Source: Engraulis encrasicolus (Eukaryota; Chordata; Actinopteri; Clupeiformes; Engraulidae). From it: DNA of 64,000 nucleotides. The notes beneath the pieces were generated by a model. That model worked only from the letters and a program-made list of their open reading frames with translations, was not told the DNA's origin and made no database searches. Below are positions 1 through 50,753 of this stretch, piece by piece (the stretch's first letter is position 1; each line of letters opens with the position of its first letter). The position numbers and the translations under genes are program-made. Where the stretch lies: positions 50,216,295 through 50,280,294 of the forward strand of contig NC_085861.1 of assembly GCF_034702125.1 (NCBI RefSeq). The letters are read 5' to 3'.

Positions 1-326
1 ATATATGTATATATGATGTATATATATATATATGATATATATATGATGTATATATGATGTATTGTTGATGTTTATGTGGTTTGATCATTAATTAAATTAC
101 ACAATAGCCTATAGGCTGAATGCTAGATTTATTTTTTTAATACACAATCACATGTTATGACTGCATTATAACATATAATTATATGACTGGTGATTCCCTT
201 AATCTGGCATTTATTTTATTGTAGCCTAATAACTTATCCTAAATTTGTCTATTTTTATAAAGTCTATTTTTCCATGGGAGGCGTTTGTGTAATGATATCC
301 AAATTCCACTTTGGGGAGCTCAAGGA

Positions 327-384
<58 letters not shown>

Positions 385-594
385 GCTCCACTGCCTGCAC
401 TTCTATTTGAGATGCATTCGTTCCTTTTGGATTGAACAAGAGCACTGCTGCTCTTGACTCCCACCTTGATCAGTGGGAAAGACTGTGGTGTGACTGTGCA
501 ACCAATACCCTGTAATAATTGTAAGTTTCTAAGTGTAATGTATTGTCTGTTTATCTCTGTCTCTCCAGGCCTGGGATGGTTATGTGGTATGTGG

Positions 595-689
<95 letters not shown>

Positions 690-1442
690 TGTGAGTATCC
701 AGGGAATGACGCAAGAGATAAAAACGGCTCAAAAATGGCTTTTAAACTTAGCTTCAGTGTTTGCCAATTGGAACGTTACATGTTTAGGCCCTGCTCTACC
801 TGGCTCAAGTGAAGTGTCCTTAGAAAGATCATTCCCCAAATTACTCCTGGTAAGCAGGTTGGTGCCTTGAGCCTGTGGCACCGATGTGTGACTGTGTGTA
901 TGAATAGGTGAATGTGGGGGAGATGTTGTCAACTGCTTGGATGTCATTGATTATGGTCCCAATCAAAGTTGTCAACTGCTTTGAGTACTCAGAGTCAAAA
1001 GGCATCCTGCTGCTAATAGGGGCATTCGTTTGTTATATTGTTTGAATATTTGAATCTTTGAATTCATATCATTCCAAAAGTTATGCAACTGCAGACACCT
1101 ATAAAGCAGAATACTAACTTCTGGTTATATTCGGAGCAATTTCAGACAGACTAATAATTATGTTTCTGCAAAGTCAAGTCAGTGAATTTCAATTCCAATA
1201 TTGCCCAATTGGTGGCAGCAAATATCAAAGGCAAGCACTGTCTGTGATTTTGCTGAGTTATTGAGTAACACTTTCATTTTGTTTCTCTCAGAAAAAAAAC
1301 TCAGACTGAGACAATCTGAAAAGTAGAAATGTAGAGATTGATATTACAAGTTGAGCCCATAGAATTTGTGTTCTACTTTCTTCTCTGCTTTCTTTTACCC
1401 TTTGTCTCTCTCTCTGTCTATGTCTGTCTCTGTGTGTGTGTG

Positions 1443-1521
<79 letters not shown>

Positions 1522-1832
1522 CTCCTTATCTCTCTCCCTCCTTCTCTCCCACGCTTATTCTCCCTTCCCCCCCCATTTTCTGTCTTCCTCTGAATGCAAA
1601 CAAAACAAACCAGTTTGTCCACCGGAAGCCCAGCAGAGCCAGCAGGCAGCAGAGTGAGCAAAGGAGCTTCTCCTCTCTAGTTACTAGAGTGCCATTCTGT
1701 GTGTTCATTGTCGCGGCAGAATCCTCACTGCACTGAAACTTCACTACGGAGACCAACACCTCTGGCAGCCCGAGACAGAGACAGGAGGTGGAACACACAC
1801 ACAGTGAGGTCACAAGAACAGAGAGCACGTGG

Positions 1833-1899
<67 letters not shown>

Positions 1900-2950
1900 A
1901 GGGAGGAGAAGGGCAGAGTACAAGATTGCGAGTGACTGAAACGGTGAGTGAGAAGAGAGAAAAAAGTGGGGCATGAAACTTAAGAGAGGAGGGGACTGCT
2001 TCGGGAGAGAGCGCTACTCTTGGCTTGTCTTCCATTCTTTACTTTTTTTTCCTCTTAAGCCCTTCTGCCAAAACATCTCAACAGCTTCTTGAAGAGCATT
2101 TTCCTCAAGCCTTGTTTAGTGAAAACCACGAAGGAAGAACTTTTTTTGACTGGATTTATTGTAAAGCGGTGGAAGACAACAATGTTCTAATGTGACTTCA
2201 AGCAGGACCAAACCAAGGGACATCATCGTCATCATAGTCATCATCAACATCGTTCATTGGCTCTAAACTTGCTATGGTTGTCGACAGCAATGGGATGTCC
2301 TTAATTTCTCAGCCTCTGTTATGGTAATGAGTCATAGCACTGGCTCATGGATGGGACTGCCAATAGGACTGGACCAGGGGCTGCTGTCATGTTAACCAGG
2401 GAGCTGGTATGGAGGTAAGAAGATGTTTGGTACCAACTGATGGCAACACTGATGTGATGACTGCTGAGGATCAGAGTAGGATGAGTAGTCCACCGATCCC
2501 CTGAGTGATGAGGAAATTGCTTGAGAGAAAAAAAACCTTTGCCATCAACAAGAATAGATAAAAGGCAATGTATGTAAACATGAACTTTGACTTTGACACG
2601 GAGTGAAGATGCATATCAGTTTTGCCAAGAAAAAGCATTCTCGACGTGTGACAATCATGTGTTTTAAAAACACACCACCAGCCCTGGGCTGAGTCATAAG
2701 TCTTCCTTCCGTCAGACCACTGAGAACTGAGACACGCTCATGCAAAGGGTGTGGGCACCCTCGTAAATGAATGCAAAGTTACTACTACTGGGCAAATAGG
2801 CAGCGATCCTCACCTCTACATGTTGGATACAGCAAAACACACCAGACAGAGGATAATCACCTTGTGTGGTGAGTCACCTTCAGCCTCACACAGGGACAAG
2901 AGACGACAAAAAAGCCAACGATAGTAGCCATTTCCACGAAACCCCCTGAC
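1..2950. other. upstream region of cblc, microsatellite-rich, no gene seen
   Basis: AT-rich start (ATATGATGT repeats, 1-60), a CA run (331-382), GA runs (599-686, 1839-1895) and a TC run (1446-1518). Open frames here are translations of these repeats. No coding signature was found. Confidence 0.7.
1620..1943 (+). other. possible noncoding leader exon upstream of cblc
   Basis: A stretch of moderate complexity ends in a strong donor-like ACG|GTGAGT at 1943/1944, about 1 kb before the cblc start codon, and contains a GA run at 1839-1895. It could be a 5' UTR exon. No matching acceptor can be picked out with confidence, so this is a suggestion only. Confidence 0.2.
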
Positions 2951-31948
<28,998 letters not shown>

Positions 31949-32834
31949 CAGTGCCCTCAGCGCCGTCCTCAAAGAACTGCTCTGCTCTAGAAAGTGTGAG
32001 AAGAAAGTTGAAAAGAACTTTTGTATTTTGAATTACAGAGCCTTTTTCCCACTTTTTGCCATCTTGTGCTTTGGATTGTATTACCATTCTAGTATGACTG
32101 GGATGCTGATCTGAAGAAGAACAACAGCCTTCACTCTCTACAACTTGTCAGCCCTGCTACCATAGCTACGTGTAAACGTGTGTTGACCTGCACTGCACTT
32201 GAAAGAAATATGGATGAAAACCATTTGCCACAATTTGCAGATGCAATAATTATAATGTGTGTATGAATGTATGAATGGACATATTTAACCTGTGCTGTAT
32301 GAACTGTAAGTTTTTAAAATGTAACTCATATAAACTAATTAACAAATGTCGCCTTGATAGTTTTCCAATTATTCTGGTATTTTTGTATTCACTTATTATC
32401 ATTAGAATGGTGTGTTCTTTTTTGTTTACGTTGGGTATGAGGATTTTTTTTCATTTGTTTTGAAGCAAACAATATCCGTGTCGATTTAGCTTCTTATTGA
32501 AGTTGACAGAGTTTTTGATCCAAGGCTACCTCATAGCAATTCAAGTCCATATAAAGGTATTAGGAAATGTTACATTACATGACATTGCATTACATTACAT
32601 TGCACTTAGCTGACGCTTTCATTTATGTTACAAACTAGAAATGTATGCTGTAGACTCAAAACATAAGCATATTATCTGCTGTATTAAATACAATCAATCT
32701 TCAATGTTTAATACTTTAAATGACAGTTTTTCTAATGATGACTTTCCATTGTAGCCAACACATTTACAGGTAATATTTGATGTGCTTCACCCCCTTTAGA
32801 GCCTTGGTTATAACCTAAGTCCAAGTCTTAATTA

Positions 32835-34046
32835 CAGTTTTTCTCAATTGGTTTGGCTAATTTCTCGAAACTGAGATGACATTCTCAAAAAAACACGGAC
32901 AAATCCCCAAACCAAAACAGAATGGCATTTCTCATTGCTTTCATCAAATATCAAATGCTTTGTACATGTCTCAAATGTTTAGTACATCTCTGCAGATGGC
33001 TATGTACAAGTACCCTACAGTTGACACATTGAGCATGCATTTATCTAATTTTCCAAATAATTTTATCTTGCTTATCTAAACAAATTAGACAATTTCAGTG
33101 TAATGGTTGCCCTCTCCAAAACATATCAGCATGATTTCATTGTGTAAGTTATCATATGCAAAGTAGTCTACACAATTGTCAAAAGAGTCAAGGACATAAT
33201 ATTTTAAGAATTGCATTAAACAGTAAAGGTATGACAGTGTTCAACAGGCCAGATGATATTGTAACTGTACTAGTTTGTAGAAAATAATTTTACAACCGTG
33301 TATACAGTACTACAGTTTCCTCTGTTATTTGGCTAATTTCTTGACAGTTTTTCAAACATCATTCTGTTTTGAACATTTGCTAGTTGCTTTGGGATTTGTC
33401 CATGTTGTTTTGAGAAGGTTATCTCTGTGTTGAGAAATGAGCCAAACCAATGAGAAACCTGTAATATATGGGCATTACTTTCTGTATGTGAAATTACGGT
33501 AAAGAAAGTTACTGATAAAGTACCTTGGTAAATTGTCTGTGTTGTCAAACCTCAATGGTTTCACTCACTTTTTCATTCTTATACATTGTCGAAATCTGTT
33601 AGCTGAACGTAGACAAAACATCTAACCATTTTGACTTGCAGTGCTTACACAATGGCAAAGGGATAATGTATTTTGGGGTACTGATGATATATGTGGGGAA
33701 GGAATCTAGTTTTGACACTCGGGTAAATTGTTTTTGGACTGATATGAGCAAGAGATGAGGATCCATGTAGTTATGCTGAACCATCCAGTTTATTTTGACA
33801 GAAGGACTAAATGAATGCAAATGAGCCAAAGCAATTGAGAAGGATCTATGCTATTTTTATGGTACTGACTATTTTTGTGGGAGAAGGATTAGTGCTGATG
33901 CAAGAATGAGCTGTTTTGGGAGGTATATGACATTTTGCTAGTTATCTGAACTGTTGAAGTGTAAGAATGTTTGGCCAAATGACCCAATGGTTATAGGAAT
34001 GTCATCTCAGTTTCAAGAAATTAGCCAACCCAATCGAGAAAAACTG
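32835..34046. mobile_element. Tc1/mariner-like non-autonomous composite element I (1.2 kb)
   Basis: Ends CAGTTTTTCTCAATTGG and CCAATCGAGAAAAACTG, each next to a TA dinucleotide, as in Tc1/mariner insertions. Terminal inverted repeats continue for about 50 bp (GGCTAATTTCTCGAAACTGAGATGAC). Further inverted copies of the terminal motif sit inside, around 33312-33465. No transposase frame. Confidence 0.75.
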
Positions 34047-34341
34047 TAAGTTTCTCATTAATGTCATATCAATATTGTTTTGATGTAGTTGAGGGTTTTC
34101 ATCAAAGAGTGAATAGGCCCATCAACGGGCCCATCTGCTGAAAGTGGCTACCAACATAACCATAAGTATAGCAATGTGCAGATAATTAGGCCTATGTGAT
34201 TTGCTAGTTTATTTTAGAAATCCAGGCTCAGGTAAGTAAGACAATTTAGATATGCCCATAAAGGACAATGATATGTCTTCTTTAATTTGGGTTGTTTGGA
34301 GAACTCGTGCTCACAGATTTGATGTTCGCAGACACACAATG

Positions 34342-34501
34342 CAGAGGCGGAGCTATAGGAGGTGTCAAGCAGGGCATTTACCCTTAGACCCAGGGCCCTT
34401 CCGTCTTAGTAGTGCGGGCCCTATTATGACCTTGGCAGGCTGTATGAGGGGCCCTATCAGTGTCTTGCCTTGGGTCCCTGTGTGCAATTCTTCCGCCACT
34501 G
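34342..34501. mobile_element. hAT-type MITE (CAGAGGCGGA), 160 bp
   Basis: Ends CAGAGGCGGAGCTAT and AATTCTTCCGCCACTG. Flanking 8-mers ACACAATG and ACACAAAG match at six of eight positions. No ORF. Confidence 0.65.
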
Positions 34502-34544
34502 ACACAAAGCATGTCACTTTAACCTGGGACATGAATGGTACCCA

Positions 34545-34795
34545 GTCCACGCCCTCCTAGTGACACAATACCTTCGGTGTAGCGTCTAGTCAGGCCAAGA
34601 GTAATGTAAATATCGTTTCTGATCTCCCGAAAAATCGGGAACTCCACCCACTTTGTTGGACACCAGTCAATCAGTAGAAAACTTAAGGAGGTGGGTAAAA
34701 CATGCTGTTTGAGAAACGTTAATTGTTATACTCTTGGTCAGACCAAGTCTCGAAGAGATTTGAGAGTCGATGATAATCAGGCTACATGAATGGCG
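34545..34795. repeat. interspersed repeat of about 250 bp, copy 1
   Basis: Shares CCCTCCTAGTGAC, CGGGAACTCC, CCACTTTGTTGG, CTCTTGGTCAGACCAAGTCT, GAAGAGATTTGA and GATGATAATCAGGCTA with the copy at 35700-35945. Non-coding, transposon-like. Confidence 0.7.
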
Positions 34796-35158
34796 CCTAG
34801 GGCATTGGTGGAGTTGGTTGGCTGACCTTTTATTACCACCACTTGATCTCCTGCATGGCCTAAGTCTCTCAAAAGGATTCACAGAGGCCTTGAATGAGTG
34901 AGAAAAGCAGAGAAACGCATCCCTCATTACGCTCATATTTACCCTCAGGGGAATTTGTCAGATGCCTCTACCCCCAAGGGGGAACAATTACGCAAGTGAA
35001 TCTCCTGCCTCCGCCCTTTAAAGTGAGTCACGGTCTAGCACACGGCCTTCTCAGCGCTCAAAGGACACGAGCTTTAAAACTGTGTTGATGTTAAGACTGG
35101 GACAAATTGCTTGTATATTTCTTCCAACCCTTAACTGTCTTAAAGGCCCTGTAGTTTT

Positions 35159-35334
35159 TTTTTTTTTGTCTTTTTCACTTCGTTTTATGACAGGACAGTG
35201 AAGGTGGTGACAAGAAGCGAGTGGGGAGAGAGACAGGGAAGGGGCGGGCGGGCGGCAGAGGACTCGGGCCGGGAATTGAACCCGGGTCAGCCGCATGGTA
35301 GACGAGTGCCCTACCGTTTGGCCACGGCAGGGCC
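35159..35334 (-). mobile_element. tRNA-derived SINE with perfect target duplication
   Basis: Best-defined copy. Minus-strand tRNA-like head GGCCCTGCCGTGGCCAAACG (A box) and GGGTTCAATTCCCGG (B box), then the body and a poly-A tail (poly-T at the plus-strand left end). A perfect 15-bp duplication AGGCCCTGTAGTTTT flanks it (35144-35158, 35335-35349), so it was inserted by target-primed retrotransposition. Confidence 0.88.
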
Positions 35335-35699
35335 AGGCCCTGTAGTTTTAAGAGTTAATGGTACATCTTGTTTAGTTTCATTATGCCCCAGGCTTCCTCA
35401 GTAGCAAGGCCATTGTGTTCCACAGATGTCTGTCAGTATCACCTGACAGCAATAGGCTGGGCCAGATTATCGCACAGGCTAGATATGGCTGCAGCCTAGG
35501 GGCCCCCACCTACCAGGGGTCAGCAATTCGACAAAGTGGTGGGGAAGAATCAATAATTGCAGAATTGTGACAAGATGAGTTTTCAGTTTTGGTAACACTC
35601 ATTCCTGGTATAGAATTATGATGGCGTCAAAGCAATTTTATTGTTGAATTTGCATTCTGGAGGGGCCTACAACAACCTGTAGCCTAGGGATCCCATAGC

Positions 35700-35945
35700 C
35701 AGGCCGTGCCCTCCTAGTGACGCAACAGCTTCAGCGTTGCTACTAGTCAGGTCAACTGTCACTGCAAGTACTTTCTGAGTTCCCGCAAATACGGGAACTC
35801 CTCCCACTTTGTTGGGAAGCAAACAATCATTAGCAAACCAAGGGAGGCCATTTGGGAAATGCCGTTTGGGAAATGTAAATGGTTATGCTCTTGGTCAGAC
35901 CAAGTCTTGAAGAGATTTGAAAGTTGATGATAATCAGGCTAGGGA
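35700..35945. repeat. interspersed repeat of about 250 bp, copy 2
   Basis: Second direct copy of the repeat at 34545-34795, diverged by substitutions and indels. Confidence 0.7.
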
Positions 35946-36793
35946 GCCCATACCCTCTGAGTGCGTCCTTAGCAGTAGGCATAATGTAATGGGAGACCAT
36001 TGTATATGGATTTAGTTGCTGTGGATAAGTAAGGTCTTCATGGCAAAAACCTAATAAGTACTATACCCCTGTAAGGGTGAGATGTCACAAGGTCAAACTT
36101 CACAGGAAGTTCTACTCTATTATAACTGTTTATTCTCAGGAGAGGCACAATACGGCAAGCTCAACATCAGATGTAGACTGCCTTTCTTTTTTCCCCCCTG
36201 GTTAGTTTCCTCCATCCCTCAGCCTGGTTACTCAGGTCTGAATAAGGTTTCCCTTATTAACTTCTGATAACATCTGAATTATGGTAGTAACTTTTGAATT
36301 GTGTTTGTGTAAGTCGTTGAAGAAAAATGTTTTTATGAGATGTCGCATCAATAACATCAAGATTTGCATCACAAGCCCAGAGAAAAGGACCAGAGGAACA
36401 AACTGAATGGCAGCCATAGCCCCGTGGAAATACCTCTCTGGAATTTGCTGCTTCTTTCTTCTGACTTAGAGCTGCGCGTTCACTTGTGACATCTACTGGC
36501 CATAACTGGGGAGTAAACTTCAGGGAGTTACGGTACAGTAGTTAAACTTTACCGCTCCAGCCGGGATGGCTGATTTATTTCTTGATTTATTTCTTGATTA
36601 ATTTATTTTTCTATTGCCAGCCTTCAATTGCATACAACATCTGGTTTATGGCAATATTGTAAGGATTACTTCCAAAGGCCATATTGTAGAAATCAACATG
36701 GCAAAAAGGGGCCAAAGAGTAAAGGGGAAGACAATATCAGGCTATTTTGCTTCTCTAAAACATAACCATGATGATGATTATTATTTTATATTT

Positions 36794-36888
36794 ATATCAG
36801 AATTACTTCCATATTGCCAAGAAGTTTCATCAACCATCTGATAAATTATCAGATGGTTGATGAAACTTCTTGGCAAAATGGAAGTAAT

Positions 36889-36896
<8 letters not shown>
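36794..36896. repeat. near-perfect 103-bp palindrome with a 1-base centre
   Basis: Arms 36794-36844 and 36846-36896 are inverse complements with one mismatch (CATATTG against CATTTTG). They are followed by an AT run and a third, direct copy of the arm (about 36928-36978). Not coding; it could extrude a cruciform or be a remnant of a foldback element. Confidence 0.85.
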
Positions 36897-36926
<30 letters not shown>

Positions 36927-37134
36927 AAATATATCAGAATTACTTCCATATTGCCAATACGTTTCATCAACCATCTGATAAGCGGTTGTTCCAGTTGACA
37001 TCAACAGTAATGCAAAAGTGGAAGATTCACAGAACATCTCACTTCCCTCTCTGGTATTGACAAGATCCGAAACATGTTCTGATACTTCAGCACTTTCTTT
37101 CACAGTGTATTTTGAAACTGTGTGTATTCTATTA

Positions 37135-38357
37135 CAGTTTTTCTCGATTGGTTTGGCTAATTTCTTGAAACTGAGATGACATTCCTAGAACCATTGGGTC
37201 ATTTGCCATTCTTACACTTCTGCACAACAGTTCAGATAACTAGCAAAATGTCATATACCTCCCAAAACAGCTCATTCTTGCATCAGCACTAAACCTTCTC
37301 CCACATAAATAGTCAGTACCATAAAAATGGCATAGATCCTTCTCAATTGCTTTGGCTCATTTGCATTAATTTAGTCCTTCTGTCAAAATAAACTGGATGG
37401 TTCAGCATAACCTCATGGATCCTCATCACATGCTCATATCGCTCCAAAAACAGTTTACCCGTGAGTCAAAACTAAATTCCTTCCCCACATATATCATCAG
37501 TAGCCCCAAAATACATTGTCCCTTTGCCATTGTGTAAGCACTGCAAGTCAAAATGGTTAGATGTTTTGTCACTGGTAGGCCTACGTTCAGCTAACAGATT
37601 TCAGCTATGTATAAAAATGAAAAAATTAGTGAAACCATTGAGGTTTGACGACACAGACAATTTACCAAGGACCTTTATCAGTAACTTTCTTTACTGTAAA
37701 TTCACATACAGAAAGTAATGCCCATATATTACAGGTTTCTCATTGATTTGGCTCATTTCTCAAAACGGAGATAACATTCTCAAAATAATATATACAAATC
37801 CCAAAGCAACTAGCAATTGCTCAAAACGGAATGTCGTTGAAAAAATGTCAAGAAATTAGCCAAATAACAGAGGAAACTGTAGCATACACAGTTGTAAAAT
37901 TATTTTCTACAAACTAGTAAGGTACAATATCATCTGGCCTGTTGAACACTGTCATGAATTTACTGTTCAATGAAATATTATGTCCTTGACTGTTTTGACA
38001 ATTGTGTATTGACTACTTTGCATATGATGAACACAATGAAATCCTGCTGACATGTTTTGGAGAGGGGAACCATTACACTGAGAATTGTCTAATTCATTTA
38101 GATAAGCAATATCAATTTATTTGGAAAATGCGCTAAATGTATGCTCAATGTGTCAACTGTAGGGTATTTGTACATAGCCATCTGCAGAGATATACTAAAC
38201 ATTTGAGACATGTACAAAGCATTTGATATTTAATGAAAGCAATGAGAAATGCCATTCTGTTTTGGGAAATTGCAAGTTGGTTTGGGGATTTGTCCGTGTT
38301 GTTTTGAGAATGTCATCTCAGTTTCGAGAAATTAGCCAAACCAATCGAGAAAAACTG
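37135..38357. mobile_element. Tc1/mariner-like non-autonomous composite element II (1.2 kb), inverted relative to I
   Basis: Same termini and TA flanks as element I. The interior is the reverse complement of element I (GACACATTGAGCATGC there corresponds to ATGCTCAATGTGTC here; AATGGCATTTCTCATTGC to GCAATGAGAAATGCCATT). It ends about 300 bp from the 3' end of the minus-strand trypsin gene. Confidence 0.75.
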
Positions 38358-38669
38358 TAATTGCATTACGGTATCTATACCTTTGTTCTCTGTGGTTGTA
38401 TAGAAAGTATGTTGAGGTGAGCTGGGTACAAAATTCTCGACAAAAGTGCTATTGGTATGGATTTATTTGTCCACAGTCATGCATTTCAGCTTTGCCTCGC
38501 ACCCAAGAGGTTGAAATTACACTCAAGCCAAGTAAGTGCAAGACATATACAGGCATGCAGGAGCAGAGTGATGTGGCAGAATGGACAGTAGTACGGAGAG
38601 GTCCAGAGGGGTAGTAGAGGGATGGGAGTTGGATGGGTGTGAAGAGAGAGGTTACAGCAATCCGACTTG

Positions 38670-42288
<3,619 letters not shown>

Positions 42289-42338
42289 GGTGTCCAGTGA
42301 CTTCAGTGGCCAAAGACAACTGTTAAAAGTACAGGCCA

Positions 42339-42347
42339 CTTATAAAG
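42339..42347 (-). promoter_or_regulatory. TATA-like box of the minus-strand trypsin gene
   Basis: On the minus strand the sequence reads CTTTATAAG about 55 bp before the start codon, leaving room for the short 5' UTR typical of trypsin genes. Nothing else TATA-like lies between it and the ATG. Confidence 0.5.
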
Positions 42348-42348
42348 C

Positions 42349-43852
<1,504 letters not shown>

Positions 43853-43863
43853 TATTTATAAAA
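43853..43863 (+). promoter_or_regulatory. TATA box of the plus-strand trypsin gene
   Basis: TATTTATAAAA stands about 60 bp before the start codon. The E-box-like CACCTG directly after it could be part of a pancreas-type element, but this is a weak pattern. Confidence 0.6.
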
Positions 43864-43919
43864 CCACCTGCTCCGACACATTAGTGTCCAGTTGGGAGAA
43901 GATTTGAGCCGGCAGAATA

Positions 43920-49470
<5,551 letters not shown>

Positions 49471-49537
49471 AGGAACAGCAGGCATAGGGTTGCTGATAAC
49501 ATCATGCATCTACAGTAGTAATGGATATGAACAAATG

Positions 49538-49543
49538 AATAAA
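49538..49543 (+). terminator. polyadenylation signal of the plus-strand trypsin
   Basis: AATAAA about 70 bp after the stop codon, giving the short 3' UTR usual for trypsin mRNAs. Confidence 0.75.
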
Positions 49544-50239
49544 CAATTAACACTGTGACTATTTCGTGGTCATTCATAACTAACTATGCTTACAAATACA
49601 GTTCCGTAAATGTGCAAATGTATTTTAAAACGTCCTTTGTGTTTCATCTCCGTTTCCCCACGATGTCACTCGTGAAACCATTTTTTGTACTATATTAAAT
49701 GTCCTGATAATAATCTATGATTATGGATCCCCGTGGGTCTGGAATGAATAATTGAATTGGAATGGTTTAATTTAGTGCTTTTAGAATAATTTAAATGAAA
49801 ATGTTTGGTCAAAAGCCATTAATAATGTGACACATTCAAACACAATGACAAGGAGATGAATGTGTTACCGGAGGCCTTTATATATATATATATATTTTAT
49901 CACATAGATACATACACCAAATTCGACCTGGAGGCTTTGTATTACGAACATGTCATTCCATACAAGTTATGTAGCATAATATCTAGCCTATAGCATATAC
50001 ATCATAATCTCTACGATACTTTCTTAATATGATTCGATGATTAACCACACAATGCACACCAACTGGGTCATGTTTGATGCCATCTAGGCCCATTCATATA
50101 TTGCACTAATGAACACAAAAAGATAATGTTACAGTATTACAGTAAGTGGGACCTTATCATTGTGAAGGATTTCCACCCACTGTGCAGTAATGTAACTGTG
50201 AAGTAATGTCCAAGACAATCAAATAGTTGTCCTTCAACC

Positions 50240-50410
50240 CAGTGATTCCCAACCAGGGGTAGGTGTACCACAAGGGATACGTGAGCACACTGCAGGGGCG
50301 GCTAATCATAACAAATGTGTCTATCACATTGGAATAGAGGAATAGCTGTAGAGGGGATACTCAAGGTATGGCAAAAATGGGTACAGGAGACAAAAGGTTG
50401 GGAAAAATTG
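50240..50410. mobile_element. hAT-type MITE (CAGTGATTCCCAACC), 171 bp
   Basis: Starts CAGTGATTCCCAACC and ends with the diverged partner GGTTGGGAAAAATTG. The 8-bp target duplication CTTCAACC is perfect (50232-50239, 50411-50418). It lies downstream of the 946-aa IRG gene, possibly in its 3' UTR. Confidence 0.85.
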
Positions 50411-50516
50411 CTTCAACCAACAAGGCCATCTCCGACCAGGGCTGGAAACAGTACTGTATGTTTTAAAATAATATTACATGAACATCAAAAGTAGTTACAT
50501 TACATAAACAATACGT

Positions 50517-50688
<172 letters not shown>

Positions 50689-50753
50689 AACATAGCAATC
50701 TACCAGCATTGCAGTTCATCTATCAACATCCTCTCTTTCCTCCCAGCACGACA

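Larger units (their letters stand above)
31949..38669. other. intergenic block between cblc and the trypsins
   Basis: After the cblc stop there is AT-rich sequence (probable 3' UTR, no clear signal chosen). Then come the two Tc1/mariner-like elements, a hAT MITE, two copies of a 250-bp repeat, a SINE and the 103-bp palindrome. No coding exon recognised. Confidence 0.75.

Noticed and set aside
35159..35334. tRNA gene on the minus strand
   Set aside because: A and B boxes are present but the body and poly-A tail, and many copies, show a tRNA-derived SINE. A cloverleaf was not convincing.
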